Part shown: in pieces, positions 17,559 through 25,655 of the stretch
How the letters are laid out: every line of letters starts with the position of its first letter
Numbering within the stretch: position 1 is the first letter of the stretch
DNA from: FEN-1297 sp964498065
GTDB lineage: Bacteria; Bacteroidota; Ignavibacteria; Ignavibacteriales; Ignavibacteriaceae
DNA: 64,000 nt
Assembly: GCA_964498065.1 (NCBI GenBank)
Contig: CAZCFZ010000019.1
Location: forward strand, 4,910 to 68,909
Direction: 5' to 3'
Program-made: the position numbers and the translations under genes
The notes under the pieces: model-generated
Seen by the model: the letters and a program-made list of their open reading frames with translations, nothing else
Told to the model about the DNA's origin: nothing
Databases searched by the model: none

Positions 17559-19414
17559 GAAAAAAATTCATTCTTTTTGCTTTAATTCCTCTCGCTGCAT
17601 TGATTGTTGTTGTATACATTTTTATGGATAGCTGGATTGAATCGGCGCTTGAATACACCGGTGAAAATATTATCGGGGCAAAGGTAGAAATTAGTAATCT
17701 GCACGTTAATTTTTCACCCCTTGGTTTGGAATGGTCGAAAATAGAAGTTGCCAATCCAAAAGATCCGTGGAAAAATTTATTCCAAACAGGAAAAGTTAAA
17801 CTAGCAATTGATGAAGGACAATTATTACGCGGGAAATATATCATAGATGCTATGGAAGTTCATGATCTAATTATCGGGACAAAGCGGAAGACAGACGGCT
17901 CCCTGCCTTCAACTAAAAGTAAACAGTCTGTTCTTTTAAATGCTCAAAATTCTTTTTCCAATATGGCAAAAGATGCACTTCAAAAAACTCTCAAATCTTC
18001 TCCGATCTTTGACATGACAAAATTGAAAAAAGGATTTAATGTTGATAGCCTGATAAGATCATTCAATTTTAAAACACTTAAACAAATAGATACACTAAAA
18101 TTTCAGGTTGAAAAGACATCGAAGCAATGGAATGCAGTGCAGCATGATTTTGAAAATTCAAAGAAAAAATTGATTGATATACAGAATAATATAAAATCTA
18201 TAAATCCTTCAAACCTCAATAATATTCAAAGCATTTCAAGTACAATTGCAACTATTGATAACTCAATAAAAAGTGTTAATGAAATCAAACAGACAATTAA
18301 TGATAGAAGTTCTTCCATAACTTCCGATATAGAATCGCTTGGAAACTCAGTTGGTTCATTGGATGATTTGGCAAAAGAAGATTTTCAAAATTTAAAAAAT
18401 ATGGCTAAGCTTCCAAGCTTAAATGCGCCTTCATTAGCTTCTTTGATAGCCGGAAGTGAAATGTATAAAAAAGCTGTGAGTTACTTGTATTGGGTTGATT
18501 TTGTAAGAACTAATGTTAAAAAACATTCACCCGAACCGGAGTATACATCTCCCCCGAGAATGAAAGGACAAAACATTAATTTCCCGGTCAAGAGAGGATA
18601 CCCGAAGTTTTGGATTAAAAAAATATTTATTTCCGGAGGAACCGATAGTTCAACCGTAAAGGATTTTATCCGGGCAAAAGGCGAAATCAAAAATATCTCC
18701 AGTGATCAAACGATTACCGGATTCCCCTTTACAATAAATTTAGAAGGGACATACAATAATGCAAAGGCTTTAAAATTAAGTGCTGTATTCGATAGGACTA
18801 AAGCATTACCTGATGACGAATATTCGGCAAGTTTTTCCGGTGTCCCTGTCGGGGAGTTTGAATTAGGAAGGAGTAATTTCCTTCCAACTAAAATTTCCAA
18901 TGCAGTAATGGCGACAACTTTAAAAATTTCCGTACCCGGCAATCGTTTTGATTCTAATATCGACTTTAAGTTTAATAATGTTAATTTACAATTTGAAACA
19001 CAACCGAAAAACATTGCAGAAAGATTAGTACGAGAAGTTCTTGCAGGCATAAAAGAACTTGAAATTAATTTAAGGATTTGGAACACAAAAGGTTCCTTCG
19101 ATGCTGCGTTATCCACAAACCTTGATAATCAATTAGCAAATCAGTTAAGTAAAGTAGTAGGAGCTGAATTATTAAAACTTCAAAACGAACTTAAAGATAA
19201 GTTCAATTCTTTTGTCCTGGCAAAACAAAATCAATTCGAAAGCCTGTATAAAACTAAAATCGGAGAAATTAATAACCAGTTAAATTCTTATCAAAGCTTA
19301 GTTGATGAGAACCTTAAAATTATTGATTCAAAAAAGAAAGAATTAAATGATAAGCTTGAAAAACTTAAATCAAATGTTATTGAGAATAAATTAAAGGATT
19401 TGTTTAAAAAATAA
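17555..19414 (+). CDS. TIGR03545 family protein (AsmA-like, coiled coil)
   Basis: Protein of 619 residues with an N-terminal membrane helix (about 5-25). It is followed by an AsmA-like beta segment (ENIIGAKVEISNLHVNFSPL near 38-57, then LAIDEGQLLRGKYIIDAMEV). A long central helical region with repeated SI/NI and K heptads runs from about 150 to 290. A second beta-rich part from about 345 to 520 contains FPVKRGYPKFWIKKIFISGG. A C-terminal coiled coil spans about 540-615. The order and the 4-base overlap with a TIGR03546 gene fit family TIGR03545. AsmA-like proteins are thought to bridge membranes and move lipids; that role is inference here. Confidence 0.75.
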   Translation: MRKKFILFALIPLAALIVVVYIFMDSWIESALEYTGENIIGAKVEISNLHVNFSPLGLEWSKIEVANPKDPWKNLFQTGKVKLAIDEGQLLRGKYIIDAMEVHDLIIGTKRKTDGSLPSTKSKQSVLLNAQNSFSNMAKDALQKTLKSSPIFDMTKLKKGFNVDSLIRSFNFKTLKQIDTLKFQVEKTSKQWNAVQHDFENSKKKLIDIQNNIKSINPSNLNNIQSISSTIATIDNSIKSVNEIKQTINDRSSSITSDIESLGNSVGSLDDLAKEDFQNLKNMAKLPSLNAPSLASLIAGSEMYKKAVSYLYWVDFVRTNVKKHSPEPEYTSPPRMKGQNINFPVKRGYPKFWIKKIFISGGTDSSTVKDFIRAKGEIKNISSDQTITGFPFTINLEGTYNNAKALKLSAVFDRTKALPDDEYSASFSGVPVGEFELGRSNFLPTKISNAVMATTLKISVPGNRFDSNIDFKFNNVNLQFETQPKNIAERLVREVLAGIKELEINLRIWNTKGSFDAALSTNLDNQLANQLSKVVGAELLKLQNELKDKFNSFVLAKQNQFESLYKTKIGEINNQLNSYQSLVDENLKIIDSKKKELNDKLEKLKSNVIENKLKDLFKK

Positions 19415-19433
19415 TTTTCAAATTATAGCTTTT

Positions 19434-20147
19434 TTAATTGGGATTGGTCGGACGTATATCTACTTCGCTTATTAAAGCTCTGACGGGAAGCTTTAATATT
19501 AATAAAACAGTTTCGGCAATATCTTCCGGTTTTAGGATTTTATTTCGATCCGGATTTATCGAAGAGTTATTGAAAAATTCGGTATCAACAGAGCCGGGGC
19601 ATATTGCGGCAACACGTATATTAAATCCACGTACTTCAAGCATTAAAGATTTTGTAAAACCAAGTGCTGCGTGCTTGGATGCAGAATACATTGCACCGCC
19701 GATAAACGAATTCTTCCCTGCCAGCGATACAATATTTATTATTGCTCCGCTCTTTTTCTCAATCATTTTTGGCAGAACCGCTCTTGAAAAATTGAATATC
19801 CCATAAAGATTTGCATTTATCTGTTTTTTAAACTCTTCCGAAGATGCATCGATAACTTTCTTAAAAACACTTGTTCCGGCATTATTAATTAAATTATTAA
19901 TCTTACCGTATTTGGTAATAATTTTATTAACCGAATCAATTACAAATTTTTCATCTGCAACATCTCCCTTGAAATATTCACACTTAACTCCGGTATCTTT
20001 GATTTCATTCGAAGTACTTTTTAGTGATTCTTCATCACGGCCAAAAATAATAATATCATGATCTTCTTTTGCCAATTTTAAGGCAATATTTTTTCCTATA
20101 CCTTTGTTTCCCCCCGTTACTATAGATATTTCTTTTTCTCTGATCAT
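19434..20147 (-). CDS. short-chain dehydrogenase/reductase, candidate sepiapterin reductase
   Basis: Classical SDR of 237 residues: TGGNKGIG at 11-18 (NADPH loop), NNAG at 88-91 and the catalytic S141, Y154 and K158 (YSASK). It ends in EVDIRPTNPN. It is the last gene of the operon with 6-pyruvoyl-tetrahydropterin synthase, GTP cyclohydrolase I and a second SDR with catalytic residues at the same positions, and it shares one base with that SDR. The context suggests reduction of the side-chain carbonyls of 6-pyruvoyl-tetrahydropterin to give tetrahydrobiopterin. General 3-oxoacyl reductase activity is the alternative. Which of the two SDRs does which step is open. Confidence 0.75.
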   Translation of the reverse strand: MIREKEISIVTGGNKGIGKNIALKLAKEDHDIIIFGRDEESLKSTSNEIKDTGVKCEYFKGDVADEKFVIDSVNKIITKYGKINNLINNAGTSVFKKVIDASSEEFKKQINANLYGIFNFSRAVLPKMIEKKSGAIINIVSLAGKNSFIGGAMYSASKHAALGFTKSLMLEVRGFNIRVAAICPGSVDTEFFNNSSINPDRNKILKPEDIAETVLLILKLPVRALISEVDIRPTNPN

Positions 20148-20863
20148 TATATATCTCCGGTAATCGGTCTGATTACTACTTCCTCAGTTACCATATTCCC
20201 TTTCTGCAGATATAACCAGACTAATAATCGAGCGACGTCTTCGCCGTTCATCATTTTGCCCGAATTCTCTTTTCTTATTTTGCTAGACCACATAGGTGTT
20301 TCCGTAGCACCGGGAACAACATTTATAATTCTAATATTATATTTTCTAACTTCTTCTCTTAATGAATCAGTAAATCCTAGTAGGCCCATTTTTGATGCTG
20401 CATAAGCACTGCTGTTTGTAAAAACTTTCTTAGTTACAACCGATAATATATTGATTATTGTTCCGCCGCCTTCTTCGATCATATGAGGGAGGACATACTT
20501 TATAGCATAAATTGATCCTAACAGATTGGTATTAATAATATCATTTATTTCCTGAATTGAATTTAATTCCGCCTTTTTAAAAGAAGTAATGCCGGCATTA
20601 TTTATAAGACAATTTATCGGATGTACTGCTAGTATCTTTTTTACGGTTTGATCAATATTTGCTGAAGAAGCAACATTGCACGGCAGTATTTCAACTTTCA
20701 GCTTTTCATCTTTTAATTCGGAGTTAAGTCTTTGAAGTTCCGCTATTCTTCTGGCAGATACAAATACTTGAGCACCGACCCTGGCAAATTCTAAAGCTGC
20801 AGCTTTCCCTATTCCTGAACTTGCACCGGTAATCCATACACCTGATTTATGTGTATTCGTCAT
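20147..20863 (-). CDS. short-chain dehydrogenase/reductase, candidate sepiapterin reductase
   Basis: Classical SDR of 238 residues: TGASSGIG at 12-19, NNAG at 88-91, S141, Y154, K158 (YAASK) and a PG motif near 187. The next residues ARRIAELQRL fit an NADPH-preferring pocket with basic residues after the second strand. It overlaps the folE stop by 4 bases and is followed at once by a paralogous SDR. Green sulfur bacteria are known to make tetrahydrobiopterin through an SDR-type sepiapterin reductase. An equivalent role here is supported by the operon, not by sequence alone. Confidence 0.75.
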   Translation of the reverse strand: MTNTHKSGVWITGASSGIGKAAALEFARVGAQVFVSARRIAELQRLNSELKDEKLKVEILPCNVASSANIDQTVKKILAVHPINCLINNAGITSFKKAELNSIQEINDIINTNLLGSIYAIKYVLPHMIEEGGGTIINILSVVTKKVFTNSSAYAASKMGLLGFTDSLREEVRKYNIRIINVVPGATETPMWSSKIRKENSGKMMNGEDVARLLVWLYLQKGNMVTEEVVIRPITGDI

Positions 20864-21432
20864 AGATTTTTAGTAGATATAAGATTCATGAATTCCGCCC
20901 TTGTTCTAGCGTCTTCCTGAAATATTCCATGTACAGCGCTGGCTGTAGCGGATGAATTTTGTTTTTCAACACCGCGCATCATCATACACATATGAAAAGC
21001 TTCTGAAACGACGGCAACGCCGACAGGCTGAATATATTTATTTATTGTATCGGCAATTTGCTGAGTCATTCGTTCCTGCACTTGAAGTCTTCTGGCAAAT
21101 ACTTCAACTATTCTCGGTATTTTACTTAATCCGATTATTTTACCATCAGGAATATATGCCACATGCACTTTACCAAAAAACGGAAGCATATGATGTTCAC
21201 ACAAACTGTAAAAGTCTATATTTTTAACAAGCACCATTTCATCATATTTTTCTTTAAATATTGCACCATTCAAAATTTTTTCTATATTCTTATTATATCC
21301 TGAAGTTAAAAATTCATATGCTTTAGCTACTCTTTTAGGAGTATTTTTTAATCCTTCCCTTCCAGGATCTTCACCAACTTGTTTCAAGATGTCGGCAACT
21401 AATTTTTCCATTACCATTAAATCCAAAGTCAC
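20860..21432 (-). CDS. folE: GTP cyclohydrolase I
   Basis: Protein of 190 residues, the usual length of type IA enzymes. It contains the zinc-binding CEHHMLPFFGKVHVAYIP region (Cys and His ligands) and HMCMMMRGV with the third ligand, together with the substrate-site segment SKIPRIVEVFARRLQVQERM and TSGY. The enzyme converts GTP to 7,8-dihydroneopterin triphosphate, the first step of both folate and tetrahydrobiopterin synthesis. It starts inside the last codons of the pyruvoyl-tetrahydropterin synthase gene (ATGA overlap) and overlaps the following SDR by 4 bases, so here it is built into a biopterin operon, not a folate one. Confidence 0.95.
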   Translation of the reverse strand: MTLDLMVMEKLVADILKQVGEDPGREGLKNTPKRVAKAYEFLTSGYNKNIEKILNGAIFKEKYDEMVLVKNIDFYSLCEHHMLPFFGKVHVAYIPDGKIIGLSKIPRIVEVFARRLQVQERMTQQIADTINKYIQPVGVAVVSEAFHMCMMMRGVEKQNSSATASAVHGIFQEDARTRAEFMNLISTKNL

Positions 21433-21836
21433 TCTCCTTTATATTCAAAAAAGTTATTCTCCGTTTCGTATATTTTAACTGCGTGTAATTTCCCCTTAGG
21501 AATTTTATCAACCAATTCTTTCCACACCGAGACTGCAATATTTTCTGCAGTAGGAATTATTCCTTTCATAAAATCCGTTTCGGTATTAAGATTCTTATGA
21601 TCAACTTTTCTAATAATATTTTCAATAATTATTTCTTTTAATAATTTTAAGTCGATAACATATCCTGTCTCCGGATCAATATCGCCGGCTACTACAACTT
21701 CAAGTGTATAATTGTGCCCGTGCCAATTTGGATTACTGCACTTTCCGAATATCTTTTCGTTTTCTTCTTCGGAAAATTTCGGATTATACAACCTGTGTGC
21801 TGCACTAAAAACCTCCCGCCTGGTTACATAAATCAT
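21429..21836 (-). CDS. 6-pyruvoyl-tetrahydropterin synthase
   Basis: Protein of 135 residues. The zinc ligands are H14 (FSAAHRL), H39 and H41 (HGHNY), with catalytic C33 (KCSNPNWHGHNY) and the DH pair in KVDHKNL. Two features point to the animal-type synthase instead of QueD (6-carboxytetrahydropterin synthase): the insertion NPKFSEEENEKIFGKCSNPN before HGH, and the C-terminal YETENNFFEYKGE, which closely follows the mammalian ending. It should turn dihydroneopterin triphosphate into 6-pyruvoyl-tetrahydropterin. Neighbours are GTP cyclohydrolase I and two SDRs, and no queuosine genes are near. QueD activity remains an alternative. Confidence 0.85.
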   Translation of the reverse strand: MIYVTRREVFSAAHRLYNPKFSEEENEKIFGKCSNPNWHGHNYTLEVVVAGDIDPETGYVIDLKLLKEIIIENIIRKVDHKNLNTETDFMKGIIPTAENIAVSVWKELVDKIPKGKLHAVKIYETENNFFEYKGE

Positions 21837-21854
21837 ATTAATCCCGTTTAAGTA

Positions 21855-22313
21855 TTAACTATTAAGTGCTTCCATTACTTCTTTATTATGATCGGGAACT
21901 TTCACTTTAGAAAATATTTTTTTTATTTTTCCGTCAACGTCTATAATATAGGTTGTCCTTTCAACACCCATATATTTTTTACCGTACATACTCTTTTCTT
22001 TCCATACGTTATATTTCCCAAGAACTTCTTTTTTCTCATCGCTTAATAATGTAAACGGCAAATTATATTTTTCTGCAAATTTCTTATGGGAATCGACCGA
22101 ATCGGGACTAACCCCAAGTATTACAGCTTTTAGATTTTTAAATTTAGGGAATTCATCCCTAAAATTACATGCCTCTGCCGTACAGCCTGAAGTATTATCT
22201 TTCGGATAAAAATACAGCACAATATTCTTACCTTTATAGTCACTTAAAGAAACGACTTTCCCATTTTGATCTTTTAGTTCAAAATTAGGCGCTTTTTTCC
22301 CTTCTTCTAACAT
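21855..22313 (-). CDS. bcp: thioredoxin-dependent peroxiredoxin, Bcp/PrxQ type
   Basis: Protein of 152 residues with the PrxQ signature DNTSGCTAEACNFRDEF: the peroxidatic C44 and resolving C49 are five residues apart, the hallmark of the atypical two-Cys subgroup. YPKD precedes it and GVERTTYIIDVDGKI lies near the end. It reduces hydroperoxides in the cytoplasm with electrons from thioredoxin. It lies 18 bases upstream of the pterin synthase gene in the same operon, which may protect the oxidation-prone tetrahydropterins (inference). Confidence 0.93.
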   Translation of the reverse strand: MLEEGKKAPNFELKDQNGKVVSLSDYKGKNIVLYFYPKDNTSGCTAEACNFRDEFPKFKNLKAVILGVSPDSVDSHKKFAEKYNLPFTLLSDEKKEVLGKYNVWKEKSMYGKKYMGVERTTYIIDVDGKIKKIFSKVKVPDHNKEVMEALNS

Positions 22314-22345
22314 ATTATCTCCATGATAATTTAAAAAATAATATT

Positions 22346-22678
22346 TTAATATACAGGAATTGAATTATCAATTTCACGAGACCAGGCATCAATGCCCCCT
22401 TCTAAATTAATAACTTCATTAAATCCATTCTGTTCTAAATAACTGCAAGCATTAAAACTGCGAGCTCCATGATGGCAATAAATAATAATTTTTTCTTTCG
22501 GATTAAGCGATCTGGAAAAATTTACAAAATCTCCAAGCGGAACTAACTCAGCATTTTCCAGGCTTGCTATTTGATATTCCCATCTCTCTCTTACATCTAT
22601 AAGTTTTATTTGGGCTTCCGATTCTAAAATATTTTTAACTTGAATCGGAGATAATCTTTTTACCATATTTTCAACCAT
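22346..22678 (-). CDS. rhodanese-like domain protein
   Basis: Single-domain rhodanese of 110 residues. IDVRERWEYQ near 27-36 is the CH2A-type motif. The active-site loop is CHHGARS with the catalytic C68, and GGIDAWSREID closes the fold. Such proteins carry sulfur as a persulfide. The HHGAR loop is common in GlpE/PspE-like proteins. It appears to be the first gene of the six-gene operon that continues with bcp and the biopterin genes, 32 bases away. Confidence 0.9.
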   Translation of the reverse strand: MVENMVKRLSPIQVKNILESEAQIKLIDVRERWEYQIASLENAELVPLGDFVNFSRSLNPKEKIIIYCHHGARSFNACSYLEQNGFNEVINLEGGIDAWSREIDNSIPVY

Positions 22679-23272
22679 TTTTTATTAATTAAATATTTTA
22701 ATTATCTCAACATTGTCCGGCTGTTATCCGGGGAAATTATATATTTTCAAATATTTAATTTTACCTATTTCATCAATTATTAATTCATAGATTTAAAAAC
22801 TCCTATATGATTATACATACCCGGAGCAAATAAATTATATGATGATAATTTGATTTGTAATGCAGGCTAAATTTATAAATATTGGGATAAAATTATGTAA
22901 ATAAAAAAGTACATTCAAGTTGACATTATATTCGTATAATCTATAACACAAAGCCTTAAAAAAATAAAATCATTTTAACATACATCTCTTTTAAGAAAGG
23001 CAAAGGAACCATCAACTTCGATAAGGCCCGGACGCCAGGTTATTGAACATCCGGTTTCTTTATTAAATTTAGAACATAATTCTTTTAATGAAGGTATTCG
23101 GTTAGAAGTAAAATTCAATTCTTTGTGTTATCCGGATATTCATCAAATATTCTATCAAAATAATATTTCATTTGCATATCGAATAAGGATTACCGAATTT
23201 CATAATTCGAAAAGGGTGCGCGATAATTTGGTTCAAGGGTTAATTAAAATATTATTATTACATCTAATATAC
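22679..23272 (+). other. intergenic region with no intact gene
   Basis: Very AT-rich. The left 300 bases show nothing I can interpret. The right half contains a probable hydroxylase gene remnant on the minus strand (22975-23144), after which a palindromic repeat begins at 23273. A plus-strand open frame of about 60 codons at 23123 is the antisense of that remnant and has no sign of being real. Confidence 0.5.
22975..23144 (-). pseudogene. probable remnant of a biopterin-dependent aromatic amino acid hydroxylase
   Basis: A minus-strand frame from 23100 to a TAA at 22977-22975 reads RIPSLKELCSKFNKETG, then CSITWRPGLIEVDGSFAFL and KRDVC. The order IP-x-L, TG sixteen residues on, then PGLI and a final FxxL follows the segment of phenylalanine hydroxylases just before their catalytic iron motif, with the same spacing. 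Upstream, DEYPDNTK (23144-23121) appears in another frame and would join LNFTSNRIPSL after a frameshift. The iron-binding HxxxH region is absent. It lies beside the biopterin operon, whose product these hydroxylases use. The match is from memory and short. A LAGLIDADG-like reading of GLIEVDGSF is the alternative. Confidence 0.4.
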
Positions 23273-23429
23273 CCGTTGTTCGAAATAGATTTCTTAACTT
23301 TATAAACTGTTAAAACAGTTGGAATACCCTTGGTTGCTTTTATTAACACCGGGATTAATCCCGGCGTTAATGATATAAAACTCACATTGTAACCGTTTTA
23401 ACGGTTTTGATATTAGTTTCGAAGAATGG
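23273..23429. repeat. palindromic repeat element, copy 1 (MITE/REP-like)
   Basis: About 157 bases bounded by imperfect inverted ends (CCGTTGTTCGAAAT on the left, complement of AGTTTCGAAGAATGG on the right). Inside are three palindromes: AACTGTTAAAACAGTT (23305-23320), AACACCGGGATTAATCCCGG plus CGTT (23345-23368) and AACCGTTTTAACGGTT (23391-23406). It ends 3 bases from the murB stop codon. A longer relative lies at 40525-40721. Confidence 0.75.
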
Positions 23430-23431
23430 AT

Positions 23432-24445
23432 TTAATATATATTAACTTCATATTCCAAATCAACCCCGAATTTTTCTTTTACGGAATTCTTGATCTCTTT
23501 AGATAAATTTAAAATTTCTGAGCCGGAAGCATCTCCAAAATTAATTAAAACCAAAGCCTGTTTATCATGAATTCCGGCATTACCTATTCGTCTTCCTTTC
23601 CACCTGCATTTATCAATTAACCATCCAGCGGCTAATTTAACACCACTTTCAGTTTTATATCCGATAATATCCGGAAAAGTTTCTTTTAGTTTATTAAAAA
23701 TGTTAAAAGAAATTTCAGGATTTTTAAAAAAGCTTCCTGCATTGCCGATTATCTTGGGATCCGGTAATTTGCTTTTTCGTATTGAACAAACAGCTTTGCT
23801 AACATCACTAATTGTAACTTTACTCAAATTTAATTTATCGATTTCATTCTTCAAATTGCCGTAGCTTAAATTTATCTCTGGGAATTTACGGAGTTTAAGT
23901 ATTACCGAGCTTATTACGAATTTCCCTTTTAATTCTTCTTTAAAAATGCTGCTGCGGTAGCTGAATTTACATTCTTGATTTTTAAATAATCCTTCTTCCC
24001 CATCATTAATAAAAATTCCTTTAACACTAAATAATGCATCTTTTATTTCCTGCCCGTAAGCGCCGATATTTTGTATGGGAGCAGCACCGACTGTACCTGG
24101 GATTAATGAAAGATTCTCTATTCCGCCGTAATTTTTAGCAATACAGTACTCAACCAGGTTTTGCCAAACAACACCGCCCCCTGCTTCAATAAAAACCGAG
24201 GAATCGTTTTCTTCAATCACTTTAATTCCCGGGATTGAGATCTTAATTGTCAGTCCATCAATATCTTTTGTAAGCAAAACATTACTGCCGCCGCCTAAAA
24301 TAAATATATTTTGATTTTTATATTTACGGGAAGAAATAATTTCTTTTAAATCTTCTTCGCTATTTATATCTAAAAAATTTTTTGCTTTTACATTTATTCC
24401 GAATGTATTAAGCTTTTTAAGTTCAACATTTGTCCGGATATTCAT
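23432..24445 (-). CDS. murB: UDP-N-acetylenolpyruvoylglucosamine reductase
   Basis: Protein of 337 residues that fits the type I (E. coli-like) MurB length. The FAD-binding motif ILGGGSNVLL lies near 48-57. SLIPGTVGAAPIQNIGAYGQ near 116-135 is the signature of the family, and FSYRSSIFK near 178 is the type I loop with the tyrosine that covers the substrate. The general acid serine is in GNAGSFFKNPE, and the C-terminal domain ends in LEYEVNIY. It reduces UDP-GlcNAc-enolpyruvate to UDP-MurNAc in peptidoglycan synthesis, using NADPH. It is a single gene here, with a palindromic repeat right after its stop. Confidence 0.96.
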   Translation of the reverse strand: MNIRTNVELKKLNTFGINVKAKNFLDINSEEDLKEIISSRKYKNQNIFILGGGSNVLLTKDIDGLTIKISIPGIKVIEENDSSVFIEAGGGVVWQNLVEYCIAKNYGGIENLSLIPGTVGAAPIQNIGAYGQEIKDALFSVKGIFINDGEEGLFKNQECKFSYRSSIFKEELKGKFVISSVILKLRKFPEINLSYGNLKNEIDKLNLSKVTISDVSKAVCSIRKSKLPDPKIIGNAGSFFKNPEISFNIFNKLKETFPDIIGYKTESGVKLAAGWLIDKCRWKGRRIGNAGIHDKQALVLINFGDASGSEILNLSKEIKNSVKEKFGVDLEYEVNIY

Positions 24446-24741
24446 AATTTATTTTTTTGAATTTAATCAGGTAAATTAAATTAAATATTTAAACTATTTC
24501 AAAATTTTTATTGTTTTAAAGATAAGATAAAAATCCTTAAAGTATAAAATGCAATAAAAGCTATCTTAGTCTCAAACTCCTATTATTATTAAAATATTTA
24601 CGCAAATATATTAATGGTTAAATTTTATAATATTTTTACAATTAGCATTTCCATACATATTTGAAGTTGAAAAAATGTACGGCAGTATCACTTTAAGAAT
24701 CAAACTGAAAATTTTTTTTAGAATTATAAGATAGGTTAAAA

Positions 24742-25533
24742 ATGAACCGGATTAACAAAACAGCATTGGTGACCGGTGCTTCAACAGGGATCGGGAATGA
24801 ACTATCCAGGTTATTAGCACAAGACGGATATAATTTAGTAATAGTTGCACGTAATGAGGAGAAGTTAAAAGAATTATCCGCTGAACTAGAAGAGAAATAC
24901 AATATTTTTGTAAAAGTAATTGCTAAAGATTTATCTTACCCGGATTCTCCAAATGAAATTTTTAATGAAACAAAAAGACAAGAGCTGAATATATCGGTTC
25001 TTATTAATAATGCAGGATTCGGCAGCTTTGGAGAATTTTTGAATTTAAATATCGAAAATGAAATTAATATGCTTCAGGTAAATGTCCTTTCACTAACTCA
25101 TCTTACATATTTATACGGGAGAGAAATGATAAAACTCGGAGGCGGAAAAATTTTAAACGTCTCATCAACTGCTGCATTTCAACCCGGACCCTTAATGACT
25201 GTTTATTATGCTTCAAAAGCATATGTACTGCATTTTTCGGAAGCATTAGCTAACGAATTAAATAATAAAGGGATAACCGTAACTGCTCTCTGTCCAGGTC
25301 CGACTAAAACCGATTTTCAGGCAAGAGCGGAAATGAATGAATCAAAGTTGATCAAAAGAGCCAAGATTATGGATGCAGCTTTCGTCGCTTATGAGGGGTA
25401 TAACGGCATGAAAGCAGGAAGAACCTTAGTAATTCCCGGATTACAAAATAAGGTTATGTCATTCGGCGTAAAATTTTTACCAAGAGGAATCGTTACAAAG
25501 CTTGTAAGAAGTATTCAAGAAACAAGACAATAA
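24742..25533 (+). CDS. short-chain dehydrogenase/reductase
   Basis: Protein of 263 residues. The cofactor loop TGASTGIG lies at 10-17, followed by VARNEEKLKELSAELE with an arginine favouring NADP. NNAGFG lies near 89-94, and the catalytic Ser and YYASKAY tyrosine and lysine follow. The pattern TALCPGPTKTDFQ and the C-terminal basic FLPRGIVTKLVRSIQ place it in the DltE/YqjQ-like group of SDRs of unclear substrate. It is monocistronic on the plus strand with about 300 AT-rich bases upstream. The specific reaction is not known. Confidence 0.85.
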   Translation: MNRINKTALVTGASTGIGNELSRLLAQDGYNLVIVARNEEKLKELSAELEEKYNIFVKVIAKDLSYPDSPNEIFNETKRQELNISVLINNAGFGSFGEFLNLNIENEINMLQVNVLSLTHLTYLYGREMIKLGGGKILNVSSTAAFQPGPLMTVYYASKAYVLHFSEALANELNNKGITVTALCPGPTKTDFQARAEMNESKLIKRAKIMDAAFVAYEGYNGMKAGRTLVIPGLQNKVMSFGVKFLPRGIVTKLVRSIQETRQ

Positions 25534-25655
25534 AAAAATAACAAATACAAAATTAATGTAAGAAATTAATTGCATTGTTTATTTTTTTGTATTTTTATAG
25601 AGGTAAGAATTTAAAACAAATTGAAAGCAAATTTATTTTTTAATAGGTTTTTATT

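Noticed and set aside
21429..21836. QueD (queuosine) assignment for the pterin synthase
   Set aside because: The insertion before HGH and the C-terminal YKGE fit the animal-type PTPS, and the operon lacks other queuosine genes. Kept only as an alternative.
22918..22950. Sigma-70 promoter suggested by TTGACA and TATAAT near 22920-22945
   Set aside because: The spacer is only 9 bases, far from the usual 16-18, and no gene starts downstream on that strand.
23123..23305. 60-codon plus-strand ORF in the spacer upstream of the rhodanese operon
   Set aside because: Antisense to the better-supported hydroxylase remnant and running into the palindromic repeat. No ribosome site or recognisable family.
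23273..23429. CRISPR array suspected from repeated short palindromes
   Set aside because: The three palindromes differ from one another, the spacers are not regular, and no cas genes are present.
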